From an uncultured Pseudokineococcus sp. (GTDB taxonomy: Bacteria; Actinomycetota; Actinomycetes; Actinomycetales; Quadrisphaeraceae), in the NCBI RefSeq assembly GCF_947495735.1, contig NZ_CANMAA010000003.1, positions 124,001 through 188,000 on the forward strand: 64,000 nucleotides of DNA. Direction: 5' to 3'. This document shows positions 36,083 through 44,350 of this stretch, piece by piece; position 1 is the stretch's first letter; each line of letters starts with the position of its first letter. The translations under genes and the position numbers were made by a program. A model generated the notes under the pieces. That model was not told the DNA's origin. It saw only the letters and a list, made by a program, of their open reading frames with translations, and searched no databases.

Positions 36083-38341
36083 TCACCCCAGAGCGGGGCG
36101 CAGGTCCGCCGCCCGGACCACCCGTCCGCGCCGCGCGGCGAGCGCGGAGGCGGTCAGGCCGAGCAGCAGGTAGCCGAGCAGGACGGCCACGGCGACGAGC
36201 ACGGGCCGCGCGGAGCCGCCCGCCACCAGCGAGCGGAAGGCCTCCACCGCGTAGCTCATCGGCAGCACCTGGTGCAGCGCCGCGAGCGGGGCGGGGAGGG
36301 TCTGCCACGGGAACGTGCCGCCCGAGCTGACGAGCTGCAGGACCAGCAGGACGAGCCCGATGAACTGCCCGGTGAGCCCGAACCACGAGACGAGGGCGTG
36401 CACGACCGCGACGAAGGCGGCCGAGGCCAGCAGCAGCAGGGCGAGCAGGCCGACGGGCGAGGCGGGCTCGAGCTGCAGGACGGCGACGACGACGACCCAC
36501 AGCAGCACCGCCTGGACGACCCCGACCGCCGCGGGGGGCCCGTAGCCGCCGAGCGCCACCCCGAGGGCGGGCCGGCCCGCCGCGGCGGCCCGGCGCGAGA
36601 GCGGGCGCACGAGGAGGAACAGCACGTACCCGCCGATCCACAGGGCCAGCGCCATCAGGTAGGGCGCGAGCCCCGCCCCGTAGCTCTCGACCGCGGCGTC
36701 GCTGGCGCTCGCCGTCGCGACCGGGTTCGCGATGGCGCCCACGGCCCGCTCGCGCTCGTCCCCGTCCAGGTCGGGCACCCCCTCGGCGCCCTGGACGAGG
36801 CCCGCCTGCAGGGACGCGGCCCCCTCCTGCGCCTGCCCGACGCCCGTGGCGAGCGCGCCGGCGCCCTCGGCCAGCTGCGCCGAGCCCGCCACGGCCTGGT
36901 CCTGCCCCTGGGCGAGCCGGCCCGCGCCCTCGGCCAGGGCGGACGCGCCCTCGTCGAGCGCGCGCGCGCTGCTGGCCAGCGGCCCCACGCCCTCGGCCAG
37001 CCGGCCCGTGCCGGTCGCCAGCGCGTCCGCGCCCTGCGCCGACGCGGCGACGCCCTGCGCGAGGGCCGGGGCCGCGCCCGCGAGGGCCGCGGTGCCGTCC
37101 GCCACCTGCGCCGAGCCCTCGGCGAGGGCGCCCAGGGCGGCGTCCGCCTCGGCGACCTGCCCCTGGGCCTCGCGCACCGGCTCGACGAGCGCGTCGGTCT
37201 GCGCGAGGACGGCCGCGACCTGGTCCCCGGTCAGCCCGAGCTCGACGAGCTGGGCCTCCAGGTCGGCGCGCGCGGCGTCCAGGCCCCCGACGGCGTCGGC
37301 GGAGGCCGTGGCGAGCGCGTCGGCGGTGCTGGCGACCTGGGCGTTGCCCTCCGCGACGGCGGCGGCGCCGTCCGCCAGCGCCCGGGTCTGCGCGGGCAGC
37401 TGGGCCGTGCCCTCCTGCAGCTGGCCGAGCCCGCCCGCCAGGGCGCCGGCGCCCTCGTCGAGCTGCTCGACGCCGCCGACGAGCTGGTCGACGCCGCCCA
37501 CGGCGGCGCCGGTGCCGTCGGCCAGCTGGCCCGCCCCGGCGGCCAGCCCGGTGGCCCCCTCGGCCAGCGCGCGCTGGCCGGTGACGAGCGCGTCGGACCC
37601 CTGCGCGAGCCCCTCGGCGCCCTCGGTGGCCTGGCCCAGCCCCTCGGCCAGCGCCCCGGCGCCGTCGGCGGCCTGCTGCAGCTGCTGGCTGACGGTCGAG
37701 AAGCCCACGAGGAAGGAGCTCGCGGCCTGCTCGCCGACCTGCGCGGCGACGGCGTCCTGGGTGGCGGCGACGACCCGCTCGGCGATGGTGCGCCCGAGGT
37801 AGCTGGTGGCGTCGTTCGTCGTCAGCTGGAGCTGCGCCTGCCGCGGCGGGGCCGGCTCGCCCGCGGAGACCGCCTCCTGGACCGAGGCCAGGTCGGCGGA
37901 GAAGGTCGCGGGCACCAGCAGCGAGGCCTCGTAGCGGCCCTCGCGGACGCCCTCGGCGGCATCGGCCGCGTCGGTGCGCTGCCAGTCGAAGGTGCCGTCC
38001 TCCTCCAGGTCCCCCGCGAGCTGGGAGCCCACCGACAGCAGGACCCCGCCCGTGGTGGCGCCCTCGTCCTCGACGACGAGCGCCGCGGGCACCTGGTCGA
38101 GCCGCTCGTAGGGGTCGTGGTTGGCCCACAGGTACAGGCCCGCGTAGAGCACCGGCACCAGCGCGAGGGCGACGACGGCGAGCCTCGCCATCGGCGAGGC
38201 CAGGAGGCGGTGGACCTCCGCGCCGGACGAGGCCCGGGCTGCCGCCAGGACCCCCGGCCGAGGGGCGCGCCGCGGGCCGTCGTCCGCCGGGGCGTGGTCG
38301 TCGGCGGGGGTCTGGCCGCCCGCAGGGGTGTGGTCGCTCAC
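36083..38341 (-). CDS. YhgE/Pip-type membrane protein
   Basis: Large membrane protein of 752 residues. One N-terminal helix (about 49-68), then a long extracytoplasmic region whose middle (about 200-500) is a chain of 7-residue repeats of the type A-L-A-E-G-A-x-x-L-A-x-G, predicted coiled coil, and finally five to six C-terminal helices. This is the YhgE/Pip architecture (phage infection protein; ABC-2-like permease). The N-terminal outside part has A-A-L-V-V-E-D-E-G-A, as in the family. GTG at 38341 overlaps the stop of the ABC-like gene by 4 nt, so the two are coupled. In mycobacteria and firmicutes such proteins relate to secretion or envelope export; substrate here unknown. Confidence 0.87.
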   Translation of the reverse strand: MSDHTPAGGQTPADDHAPADDGPRRAPRPGVLAAARASSGAEVHRLLASPMARLAVVALALVPVLYAGLYLWANHDPYERLDQVPAALVVEDEGATTGGVLLSVGSQLAGDLEEDGTFDWQRTDAADAAEGVREGRYEASLLVPATFSADLASVQEAVSAGEPAPPRQAQLQLTTNDATSYLGRTIAERVVAATQDAVAAQVGEQAASSFLVGFSTVSQQLQQAADGAGALAEGLGQATEGAEGLAQGSDALVTGQRALAEGATGLAAGAGQLADGTGAAVGGVDQLVGGVEQLDEGAGALAGGLGQLQEGTAQLPAQTRALADGAAAVAEGNAQVASTADALATASADAVGGLDAARADLEAQLVELGLTGDQVAAVLAQTDALVEPVREAQGQVAEADAALGALAEGSAQVADGTAALAGAAPALAQGVAASAQGADALATGTGRLAEGVGPLASSARALDEGASALAEGAGRLAQGQDQAVAGSAQLAEGAGALATGVGQAQEGAASLQAGLVQGAEGVPDLDGDERERAVGAIANPVATASASDAAVESYGAGLAPYLMALALWIGGYVLFLLVRPLSRRAAAAGRPALGVALGGYGPPAAVGVVQAVLLWVVVVAVLQLEPASPVGLLALLLLASAAFVAVVHALVSWFGLTGQFIGLVLLVLQLVSSGGTFPWQTLPAPLAALHQVLPMSYAVEAFRSLVAGGSARPVLVAVAVLLGYLLLGLTASALAARRGRVVRAADLRPALG

Positions 38342-39069
38342 AGGGTCGCCTCCACGGAGAGCTCGGTCGGGCGCGGGGGCAGGTCGTCGGGGCGCTCGGC
38401 CCGCGGGACGCCGGAGGCGGCGCGCAGGTCGCCGGGGCGCAGGAGACCGGCGCCCTCGACGACGGCGGCCTCGGCGCGGGCCACGAGGACGGCGACCGCG
38501 AGGCCGCGCCCCGCCAGCTCGCCCGCGAGGTCCCACCAGCCCCCGGCCTCCCGCGCGTCCCCGCCGCCGCGGTCGGGGCGCGCGAGGACGAGCGCCTCGA
38601 CGGCCGGGCGCGCGGCCGCGAGCTCGGCGAGGGCGCGGGTGCGCGTCGCCGGGGGCAGGTCCCGGGCGGGGACGTCCGCGACGTCGGCGAGGCCGAGGTC
38701 GTCGAGCCAGGCGCGCGCGTCGCCGCGCGACGCCGGGCGGCCCGCGGCGCGCAGCTCCTCGGCGACGGCGGCGCGCAGCGGCAGCGCGGGCTCGGGGTCG
38801 GTGACGCCCGGGACGTCCACGACGGCGGTGCGGCGGCGCAGCTCGTCGCGGCCCCAGAGGCCGACGTCGTGCCCCGAGACGAGCAGGCGCCCGCGGGTGG
38901 GCAGGAGGCGGCCCGTCAGCGCGAGGGCCAGCGCGACCGGCGCCTGCCCGTCGTGCCCGGCGTCCACCGCCACGAGGGCCCGCCGACCGGCGGCCACGAG
39001 CACCCCCGTCGCCGGGAGGACGCTCGCTCCCCCCACCTCGACGGCGACGTCCTGGGCCTCGATCTCCAT
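38338..39069 (-). CDS. degenerate ABC-type ATPase partner of the YhgE protein
   Basis: Protein of 243 residues that keeps the outline of an ABC nucleotide-binding domain but not its chemistry. M-E-I-E-A-Q-D-V-A-V-E-V-G-G starts like an ABC protein; the Walker A place reads V-D-A-G-H-D-G-Q-A-P-V-A, without G-K-(S/T); the signature region reads L-P-P-A-T-R-T-R-A-L and lacks L-S-G-G-Q; the Walker B place reads V-E-A-L-V-L-A-R-P-D. G-R-L-L-V-S-G-H-D-V is well conserved. So ATP hydrolysis is doubtful. ATG at 39069 has GAGGAG 7 nt upstream; an upstream in-frame ATG (39162) is less likely. Overlaps the YhgE gene (GTGA). Confidence 0.7.
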   Translation of the reverse strand: MEIEAQDVAVEVGGASVLPATGVLVAAGRRALVAVDAGHDGQAPVALALALTGRLLPTRGRLLVSGHDVGLWGRDELRRRTAVVDVPGVTDPEPALPLRAAVAEELRAAGRPASRGDARAWLDDLGLADVADVPARDLPPATRTRALAELAAARPAVEALVLARPDRGGGDAREAGGWWDLAGELAGRGLAVAVLVARAEAAVVEGAGLLRPGDLRAASGVPRAERPDDLPPRPTELSVEATL

Positions 39070-39285
39070 GCAGAACTCCTCGGGCTCCCCGCTGCTGCGC
39101 ACCGGTCTGTCCCGGCGCCCCGGCCCCGCGACGGCCCGGCGGGCGCGCGGAGCGGCGGTCACGACGGTACGGCGGTCCCGGTGGCGCTCCGTCGCGGCCC
39201 GGCGGGCGCGCCCGTCGCGCAGCGACGACAGTGGTCACGGGATCAGGCCCGCGCCGCACGGGGCGGGCCGGGGAGGACGAGACCC

Positions 39286-39939
39286 GTGGACGACACGCAG
39301 AACGGCACCACCAGCAGCAGCGCCCAGGTCACCGAGGGCGCACCGGCCACCGAGCCGCGCCCCCTGGCGGTGCGGCTCATGAAGCGCCTCGAGGGCGCCA
39401 CGTGGCTCGACAAGACCGTGGACCTGGAGCAGAAGCTCGCCGCGAAGGCGCTCACCGCCTCGCCGTCGCTCCTCGCCCTCCTGCGCGGGCGGCCCGTCGG
39501 CCACGCCGTGCACCCGCCGATGACGGACGTCCCGATCGGCTCGTGGGTGTCGGCGTCGGTCCTGGACCTCGTCGGCGGCCGCTCGGCCCGCCCGGCGGCG
39601 CGGCTGCTCCTCGGCCTCGGCTGCCTGTCGGCCCTGCCGACGATGCTCACGGGCACCGCCGAGTGGATCGGCACCAAGGAGGGCGACAAGCGGGTGGGCT
39701 ACGTCCACGCCGTCGCCAACGGCACCTCGCTGGCGGGCTACGCCGCCTCGTGGTGGGTGCGCCGCGACGACTCCCGCCACGGGCTCGGCGTCGCCCTCGC
39801 CCTGGCGTCCGGGGCCGTGGCCGGCATCGGCGGCTACCTGGGCGGGCACCTGTCCGTCGCCCGCGACATCGGCACGCGCGACCCCGCCTACGTCGACACG
39901 CCGGGCGCCCGCGAGCTGTACAGCCCCCACCGCGACTGA
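39286..39939 (+). CDS. DUF2231-type membrane protein
   Basis: Membrane protein of 217 residues. A soluble N-terminal part (to about 68) is followed by G-H-A-V-H-P-P-M-T-D-V-P-I-G-S-W, the histidine-containing motif of DUF2231, and four hydrophobic helices with E-W-I-G-T-K-E-G-D-K-R-V-G and H-A-V-A-N between them. The conserved His residues could bind metal or haem, but no function is established. GTG at 39286 has GGGGAGG upstream. Single gene ending at a strong terminator; divergent from the ABC-like gene. Confidence 0.82.
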   Translation: MDDTQNGTTSSSAQVTEGAPATEPRPLAVRLMKRLEGATWLDKTVDLEQKLAAKALTASPSLLALLRGRPVGHAVHPPMTDVPIGSWVSASVLDLVGGRSARPAARLLLGLGCLSALPTMLTGTAEWIGTKEGDKRVGYVHAVANGTSLAGYAASWWVRRDDSRHGLGVALALASGAVAGIGGYLGGHLSVARDIGTRDPAYVDTPGARELYSPHRD

Positions 39940-39952
39940 CCGCCCGACCAGG

Positions 39953-39994
39953 CGCGAGAGCGCCCGCGCCCCGAGGGGCGCGGGCGCTCTCGCG
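39953..39994. terminator. strong terminator, followed by 16-bp direct repeat
   Basis: Twenty-base-pair stem (39953-39972 with 39975-39994). A CTCTCGCGTCTGGGGC repeat follows at 39987-40002 and 40004-40019, partly overlapping the stem. Serves the converging DUF2231 and lipoprotein genes. Confidence 0.8.
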
Positions 39995-40029
39995 TCTGGG
40001 GCCCTCTCGCGTCTGGGGCGGCCGGCGCG

Positions 40030-41817
40030 CTACTGGTAGGAGACGAAGTCGGGGAGCGCCTCGACGTCCATCGTCTCGGCGGGCGTCATGGTCGGGACGT
40101 CCTCGTCGTAGAAGTTCTTCCAGCCCCAGCGCATCCCGGCGGGGGCGTCCTGCTGCAGCACCCGGTAGGTGTCCAGCTTCTGGCCCGGCGTGCCGTGGCC
40201 GTCGGCGTGCACGAGCGGCACGAGCTCGTCGTGGGACATGTCGAGCCGCTCGCGGTCGACGATCATCCGCGTCTGGAACTGGTGCAGCAGGAAGACCTTC
40301 GGGGGCAGGTCGTTCTCGGCGGTCAGCTGCGCCAGCCAGTCCCCCACCTCGTTGACCTCGTCGACGCCCACCTGGCCGACCTGGCGCAGGTGCACCTGGT
40401 CGGGGCGCAGGCGCCACTCCGGGTCGAGCGCCAGACCGACGTGCGGGTAGGTGAGCAGGCTCTCGTAGCGCTGCGCCTGGGTGAGGAAGTCGCTGCGGCC
40501 GGGCTGCAGGTCCAGGACGACGTACACGCCGGCCTCGCCGGCGGCCTCGACCCACGGGCGGATCTCCTCGGGGGGGATCTCGTAGGAGTAGTCGCCGTCC
40601 TCCCCGGCGGAGGCGGACGCGACGGTCGTGATCAGCTCGAAGGTCGGCACGACCGGGTCCTCGACCAGGTCGTCGTACTCCGACGCGACCTCCTTCGCCC
40701 GCTCGATCGCCGCGTCGAGGTCCTGCTCGCCCAGCACGCCGAGCGAGGGCGTCCCCGGGGTGCCGTAGAGGGCGATCATGTGGCGCCCGGGGAAGGGCAC
40801 CTGCCCGCCGCCGGGGAGCTGGACGCCGGTCTCGACGACCGCCATGCGACCGGTCAGCCGGTCGACGTCGCCGAAGGCGGGCGACAGGGCCAGCACCGAG
40901 GCGGGCGGCGCGGCCGAGATCCGGTCCACGAGCTCGACGTCGGCGCGGGGGTCGCCGCCGGGCACGTCCTCGACGGTCGCGCCCGCGGCCCGGGCGCTCG
41001 CCGCCGGCGCGAGGTCCACGGGCTGGCCGGTGGACAGCGCCACGAGGCCCTCCCCGGACCCCTCGGCGGACGGCGCCGGGCTCGCACCGGCCTCGTCGGC
41101 CTCCGCGCGCCCCGGGGCGTCGACGTCGGCGGTCGCCGCGTCCAGGACCTCGGCGTCCAGCGCGCCCTCGGCCCACGTCCGGGAGGCGTCGTCGGCGGCC
41201 AGCACCTGCTCGGCGCCCAGGCGCTCGACCTCGGCGACCACGGCGGCCGGGTCGGCGCCCGGGGCGAAGCCCGCCGGCGAGTCGCCCTCGGCCGTCTCCC
41301 CCGGGGCACCGCCCTCGGCGCCAGCGGTGGGCGACGCCGAGGCGTCGTCGGTCGGCGACGCCGTGGCGCTCTCGGCAGCGCCGGTCGACGACGCGGCCGC
41401 GCTCCCGGAGGGCGAGGGGGACGCCGCGGGCTCGGGCTCGGGGGCCGCGACCACCAGGAGGGGGACGCCGAGCTCCTCCGCACGGGCGCCCGCCCCGGCG
41501 ACGTCCGCGGCCTCGTCGACCACGACCACGACGGGCGAGGAGGTGAACAGCGCCTCGCTGGCGGGCACGGAGCGGTCGCCCTCGGCGTCGAGGACGGCCA
41601 CGGCGGGCACGTCGGCCAGCTCGACCACCGGCTCGTCCCCGCCGCCGAGGAGGCCGCCGCCGCTCCCGCCGCCGTCGGACCCGCCGTCGCCGGACCCCGA
41701 CGTGCAGCCCGTGACCAGGACGAGGCCGAGCGCCCCGGCGGCCGCCGCCCGGGCGGATCGACGGAGCCGCCGGCGACGAGGCTGCGGCGGGGTCGAGGTC
41801 GAGGTGGGAGTCGTCAC
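40030..41817 (-). CDS. lipoprotein of unknown function, TIM-barrel-like C-terminus
   Basis: Secreted lipoprotein of 595 residues: basic n-region R-R-R-R-L-R-R, hydrophobic stretch and lipobox L-V-T-G-C (Cys near 38), then a Gly/Ser/Asp linker. The N-terminal half has two V-A-V-L-D-A-E-G-D / V-P-L-L-V-V-A-like strands reminiscent of cell-wall-binding repeat 2 modules, separated by Ser/Ala/Glu-rich low complexity (about 130-195). The second half (about 320-590) has P-F-P-G-R-H-M-I-A-L-Y-G, a V-Y-V-V-L-D-L-Q-P-G strand, H-V-G-L-A-L-D-P-E-W-R and W-G-W-K-N-F-Y-D, looking like a glycosidase-type barrel. I know no named family. GTG at 41817 has a TACCGT -10 box 7 nt upstream. Confidence 0.75.
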   Translation of the reverse strand: MTTPTSTSTPPQPRRRRLRRSARAAAAGALGLVLVTGCTSGSGDGGSDGGGSGGGLLGGGDEPVVELADVPAVAVLDAEGDRSVPASEALFTSSPVVVVVDEAADVAGAGARAEELGVPLLVVAAPEPEPAASPSPSGSAAASSTGAAESATASPTDDASASPTAGAEGGAPGETAEGDSPAGFAPGADPAAVVAEVERLGAEQVLAADDASRTWAEGALDAEVLDAATADVDAPGRAEADEAGASPAPSAEGSGEGLVALSTGQPVDLAPAASARAAGATVEDVPGGDPRADVELVDRISAAPPASVLALSPAFGDVDRLTGRMAVVETGVQLPGGGQVPFPGRHMIALYGTPGTPSLGVLGEQDLDAAIERAKEVASEYDDLVEDPVVPTFELITTVASASAGEDGDYSYEIPPEEIRPWVEAAGEAGVYVVLDLQPGRSDFLTQAQRYESLLTYPHVGLALDPEWRLRPDQVHLRQVGQVGVDEVNEVGDWLAQLTAENDLPPKVFLLHQFQTRMIVDRERLDMSHDELVPLVHADGHGTPGQKLDTYRVLQQDAPAGMRWGWKNFYDEDVPTMTPAETMDVEALPDFVSYQ

Positions 41818-42123
41818 CCGCTCGACGGTATCGGCCTCACCCGCCCGGCCGACCCCTCCGCGGCCTCGGGAGGCTCGGTCGCGAGTCCCTTCCGCACCGG
41901 CCCGGCCGCGGACGTCGTCGCCGGCTCCCCGCGAGCGGCTCCCGGCACGACGGGTCGGCGACGGCTCCCCGCGCTGGTCGACCACCCGGCGGGCAGGACG
42001 GCGACGACGGGGCGGCGAGCGGGTCCTCGAGGCGCTCCGCGGCGTCGGGCGCGGCGCAGGCCCCGCCGGGTGACGGCGCGGGCCGGCGTCGCCCGGGGCG
42101 CCGGGCGGGGGGATGATGGACCC
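41818..42123. other. divergent intergenic region between lipoprotein and isochorismate synthase genes
   Basis: About 306 bp. The left end holds the TACCGT -10 box (41825-41830, minus strand) of the lipoprotein gene; the right end a GATGAT hexamer 6 nt before the GTG at 42124. Nothing else recognisable. Confidence 0.5.
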
Positions 42124-43374
42124 GTGGCGGCAGGCGGCGGGACGACCCGGGTCCAGCGGGGGACGCCGCCCGTGGCCCTCCCCCGCACCGGCGAGCGCAC
42201 CGCCGTCGACTCGCCCGCGTCCCTGCTCGCCGCCCTGCGCCCGGGGCGGGACGCCCTGTGGTCCTCCCCGCGCGGCACCGTGCTCGCGCAGGGCGCGGCC
42301 GAGCGCCTCGACCTCCCCTGGACCGCCGACCTGCCCGGCGCCGTGGCCGACCGCCTGCGCGCCGTGGCCGCCGGGGGCCGCGGCGAGCCGGTCGTCGTGG
42401 GCGCCCTCCCCTTCCGGATCGGGGACACCGCCTCGCTCGTGCGGCCCGAGGCGCTGCGACGGGCTCCCGGCCGCCTGAGCCCGAGCGGTCCGGCGCGAGC
42501 CGCCCAGGCGGTCGTCCACGAGCAGCCGGCGCCGTCCGAGGACGCCTACCGCGACGCCGTCCGCAGCGCGCTGGACCTCCTCGCCGCGGGAGCGCTCGAG
42601 AAGGTGGTCCTCGCCCGCGCCCTGGACCTGCGCACCGAGGGCCCCGTCGACGTCCGGGCGCTGGTCGCGGCTCTCGCCCGCCACGACGAGGAGGCGCGCG
42701 TCTTCGCCGTCCCCCTCGCGCCGGGGGCACCGGCGCGAGGCGACGGCGCGCCCGGGGAGCCCCGGGTGCTCGTCGGGGCCAGCCCCGAGCTGCTCGTCTC
42801 CCTGACCGCCGGGCGCGTGCTGGCGACCCCGCTCGCGGGCTCGACCGCCCGCTCCTCGGACCCGGTCGAGGACGCCGCCCGCGCCCGCGCCCTGCTGGCC
42901 TCGGACAAGGACCGCCGCGAGCACGCCCTCGTGGTCGAGGCGATGGTGCGCTCCCTGGGGCCCTGGTGCTCCGAGCTCGCCGTCCCCGACGGCCCCGAGC
43001 TCGTGGCCACGCCCACCGTCTGGCACCTCGCCACCCGCCTCGAGGGGCGCACCGCCGACCCCTCCACCACGTCCCTGCACCTCGCGGGCGCGCTGCACCC
43101 GACGCCCGCGGTCGGCGGCACGCCGTCCGGTGCGGCCCGGTCGGCGATCGAGCGCCTCGAGCCGGTCCCCCGCGGCTACTACGCCGGCGCGGTGGGCTGG
43201 TGCGACGCCGCGGGCGACGGCGAGTGGGCCGTGACGATCCGCTCCGGCGTCGTGCGGGGCAGCGCGGTGCGCCTGCACGCGGGGGCCGGCATCGTGCGCG
43301 GCTCCGACCCCGACGCCGAGCTCGCCGAGACGACCGCCAAGCTCGCCCTCCTGCGGTCCGCGCTGGGGGCCTGA
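42124..43374 (+). CDS. menF: isochorismate synthase (MenF/EntC/DhbC type)
   Basis: Chorismate-utilising enzyme of 416 residues. The catalytic second half is complete: S-E-D-A-Y-R-D-A-V then L-E-K-V-V-L-A-R, G-A-S-P-E-L-L-V-S, A-T-P-L-A-G-S-T-A-R-S, H-P-T-P-A-V-G-G-T-P, and G-A-G-I-V-R-G-S-D-P-D-A-E-L near the end. K-V-V-L-A-R and the G-A-G-I-V motif point to isochorismate synthase, as against anthranilate synthase. Menaquinone or siderophore supply cannot be separated, since no men or ent genes flank it; most actinobacteria need it for menaquinone. GTG at 42124 lacks a strong RBS; leaderless start possible. Confidence 0.87.
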   Translation: MAAGGGTTRVQRGTPPVALPRTGERTAVDSPASLLAALRPGRDALWSSPRGTVLAQGAAERLDLPWTADLPGAVADRLRAVAAGGRGEPVVVGALPFRIGDTASLVRPEALRRAPGRLSPSGPARAAQAVVHEQPAPSEDAYRDAVRSALDLLAAGALEKVVLARALDLRTEGPVDVRALVAALARHDEEARVFAVPLAPGAPARGDGAPGEPRVLVGASPELLVSLTAGRVLATPLAGSTARSSDPVEDAARARALLASDKDRREHALVVEAMVRSLGPWCSELAVPDGPELVATPTVWHLATRLEGRTADPSTTSLHLAGALHPTPAVGGTPSGAARSAIERLEPVPRGYYAGAVGWCDAAGDGEWAVTIRSGVVRGSAVRLHAGAGIVRGSDPDAELAETTAKLALLRSALGA

Positions 43375-43392
43375 GGCGCCGAGCCCCTACGG

Positions 43393-44121
43393 CTACCGGC
43401 CACCGGCGTCGGGCGGCGCGGCGGTCCCGGCCCAGCGCAGCACCTCGACGTCGTCGCCGAGCGCGCGGCGCAGCCGCCGCAGGTCGCGCCGGCTCGGGTC
43501 GACGACGTGCGGGACGCGCGCGGCCCGCAGCAGCGGGACGTCGCGGGCGCTGTCGGAGTAGGCGTGGTCCACCGGCAGCACCACCCCGGCGGCCTCGAGC
43601 GCTCGCATCTTGCCCGGCCCCCGCGCGTGCAGGACGGGCTCGGGGAACCGCCAGCGGTGCCGCACGAGCGTCGAGGCGACGACCTCGACGTCGCCCAGGC
43701 CCATCACGGCGCAGACCTCGCGGGCGAGGGGCTCCGCGCACCCGGTCGCCACGACGACGCGGTCGCCGCGGCGCAGGTGCTCGCGCACGCGCTCCACCCC
43801 GGCCGCCGCCACCCGACCGCCGTCGGCGTCCGCGTGGACGGCGGCGACGCGCCGCGCCTCCTCGGCGAAGGCCCCGTCGTCCAGCCCGAGGCCCGCGAGC
43901 CAGACCAGGCCCCGCTCGGCGACCGAGCGCGTCGGGGGCAGGACCAGGGCCGGAGCCCACAGGGGCGCCGCGACGACCGCGGCCAGCAGCCGCAGCCGGT
44001 GGCGGGAGAGCAGGTGGCGCAGCAGCGCCGCGAAGGCGTCGCCGGCCACGAGCGTCCCGTCGAGGTCCACGACGACGACCTCGGGGACGCCGCCCGCTCC
44101 CGCCCCCGCCGCGTCGCTCAC
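43393..44121 (-). CDS. HAD-superfamily phosphatase (SerB-like, HAD-IB)
   Basis: Hydrolase of 242 residues. D-L-D-G-T-L-V (nucleophile Asp and acid/base Asp, about 21-27), a helical cap with two hydrophobic segments (A-A-V-V-A-A-P-L-W-A-P-A-L-V-L), V-V-A-T-G-C-A (motif II), then K-M-R-A-L and Y-S-D-S-A-R-D-V-P-L-L (motifs III/IV). The family includes phosphoserine phosphatase-like and lysophosphatidate or membrane-lipid phosphatases; the hydrophobic cap favours a lipid-linked or membrane-near substrate. GTG at 44121 opens a Gly/Ala lead; a CAGCAT hexamer ends 7 nt upstream. Converges with the synthase gene. Confidence 0.82.
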   Translation of the reverse strand: MSDAAGAGAGGVPEVVVVDLDGTLVAGDAFAALLRHLLSRHRLRLLAAVVAAPLWAPALVLPPTRSVAERGLVWLAGLGLDDGAFAEEARRVAAVHADADGGRVAAAGVERVREHLRRGDRVVVATGCAEPLAREVCAVMGLGDVEVVASTLVRHRWRFPEPVLHARGPGKMRALEAAGVVLPVDHAYSDSARDVPLLRAARVPHVVDPSRRDLRRLRRALGDDVEVLRWAGTAAPPDAGGR

Positions 44122-44350
44122 GCCCGCGATGCTGCCAGGGGCCCCGGAGTCGTCGACGACGTCGGGCTCGGGCGCCGGGTCGCGGCCGGGACGGCGCGTC
44201 GGCACGACGGGCGCCCGCGCGTCCGTTCCGCGACCCGTCCCGGCACCGGCGCACCCGGTCCGGCACGATCGACGCCAGCACCACCCGCACCGCCACGACG
44301 AACCCCCCACGGGGCGCGGACCTCCCGCCCCGGTGATCCCGGGAGAACGC

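Noticed and set aside
41821-41840. GCCGATA on the minus strand as a FliA -10 for the lipoprotein gene
   Set aside because: No TCA at the required distance upstream; a TACCGT box with leaderless spacing explains the start.
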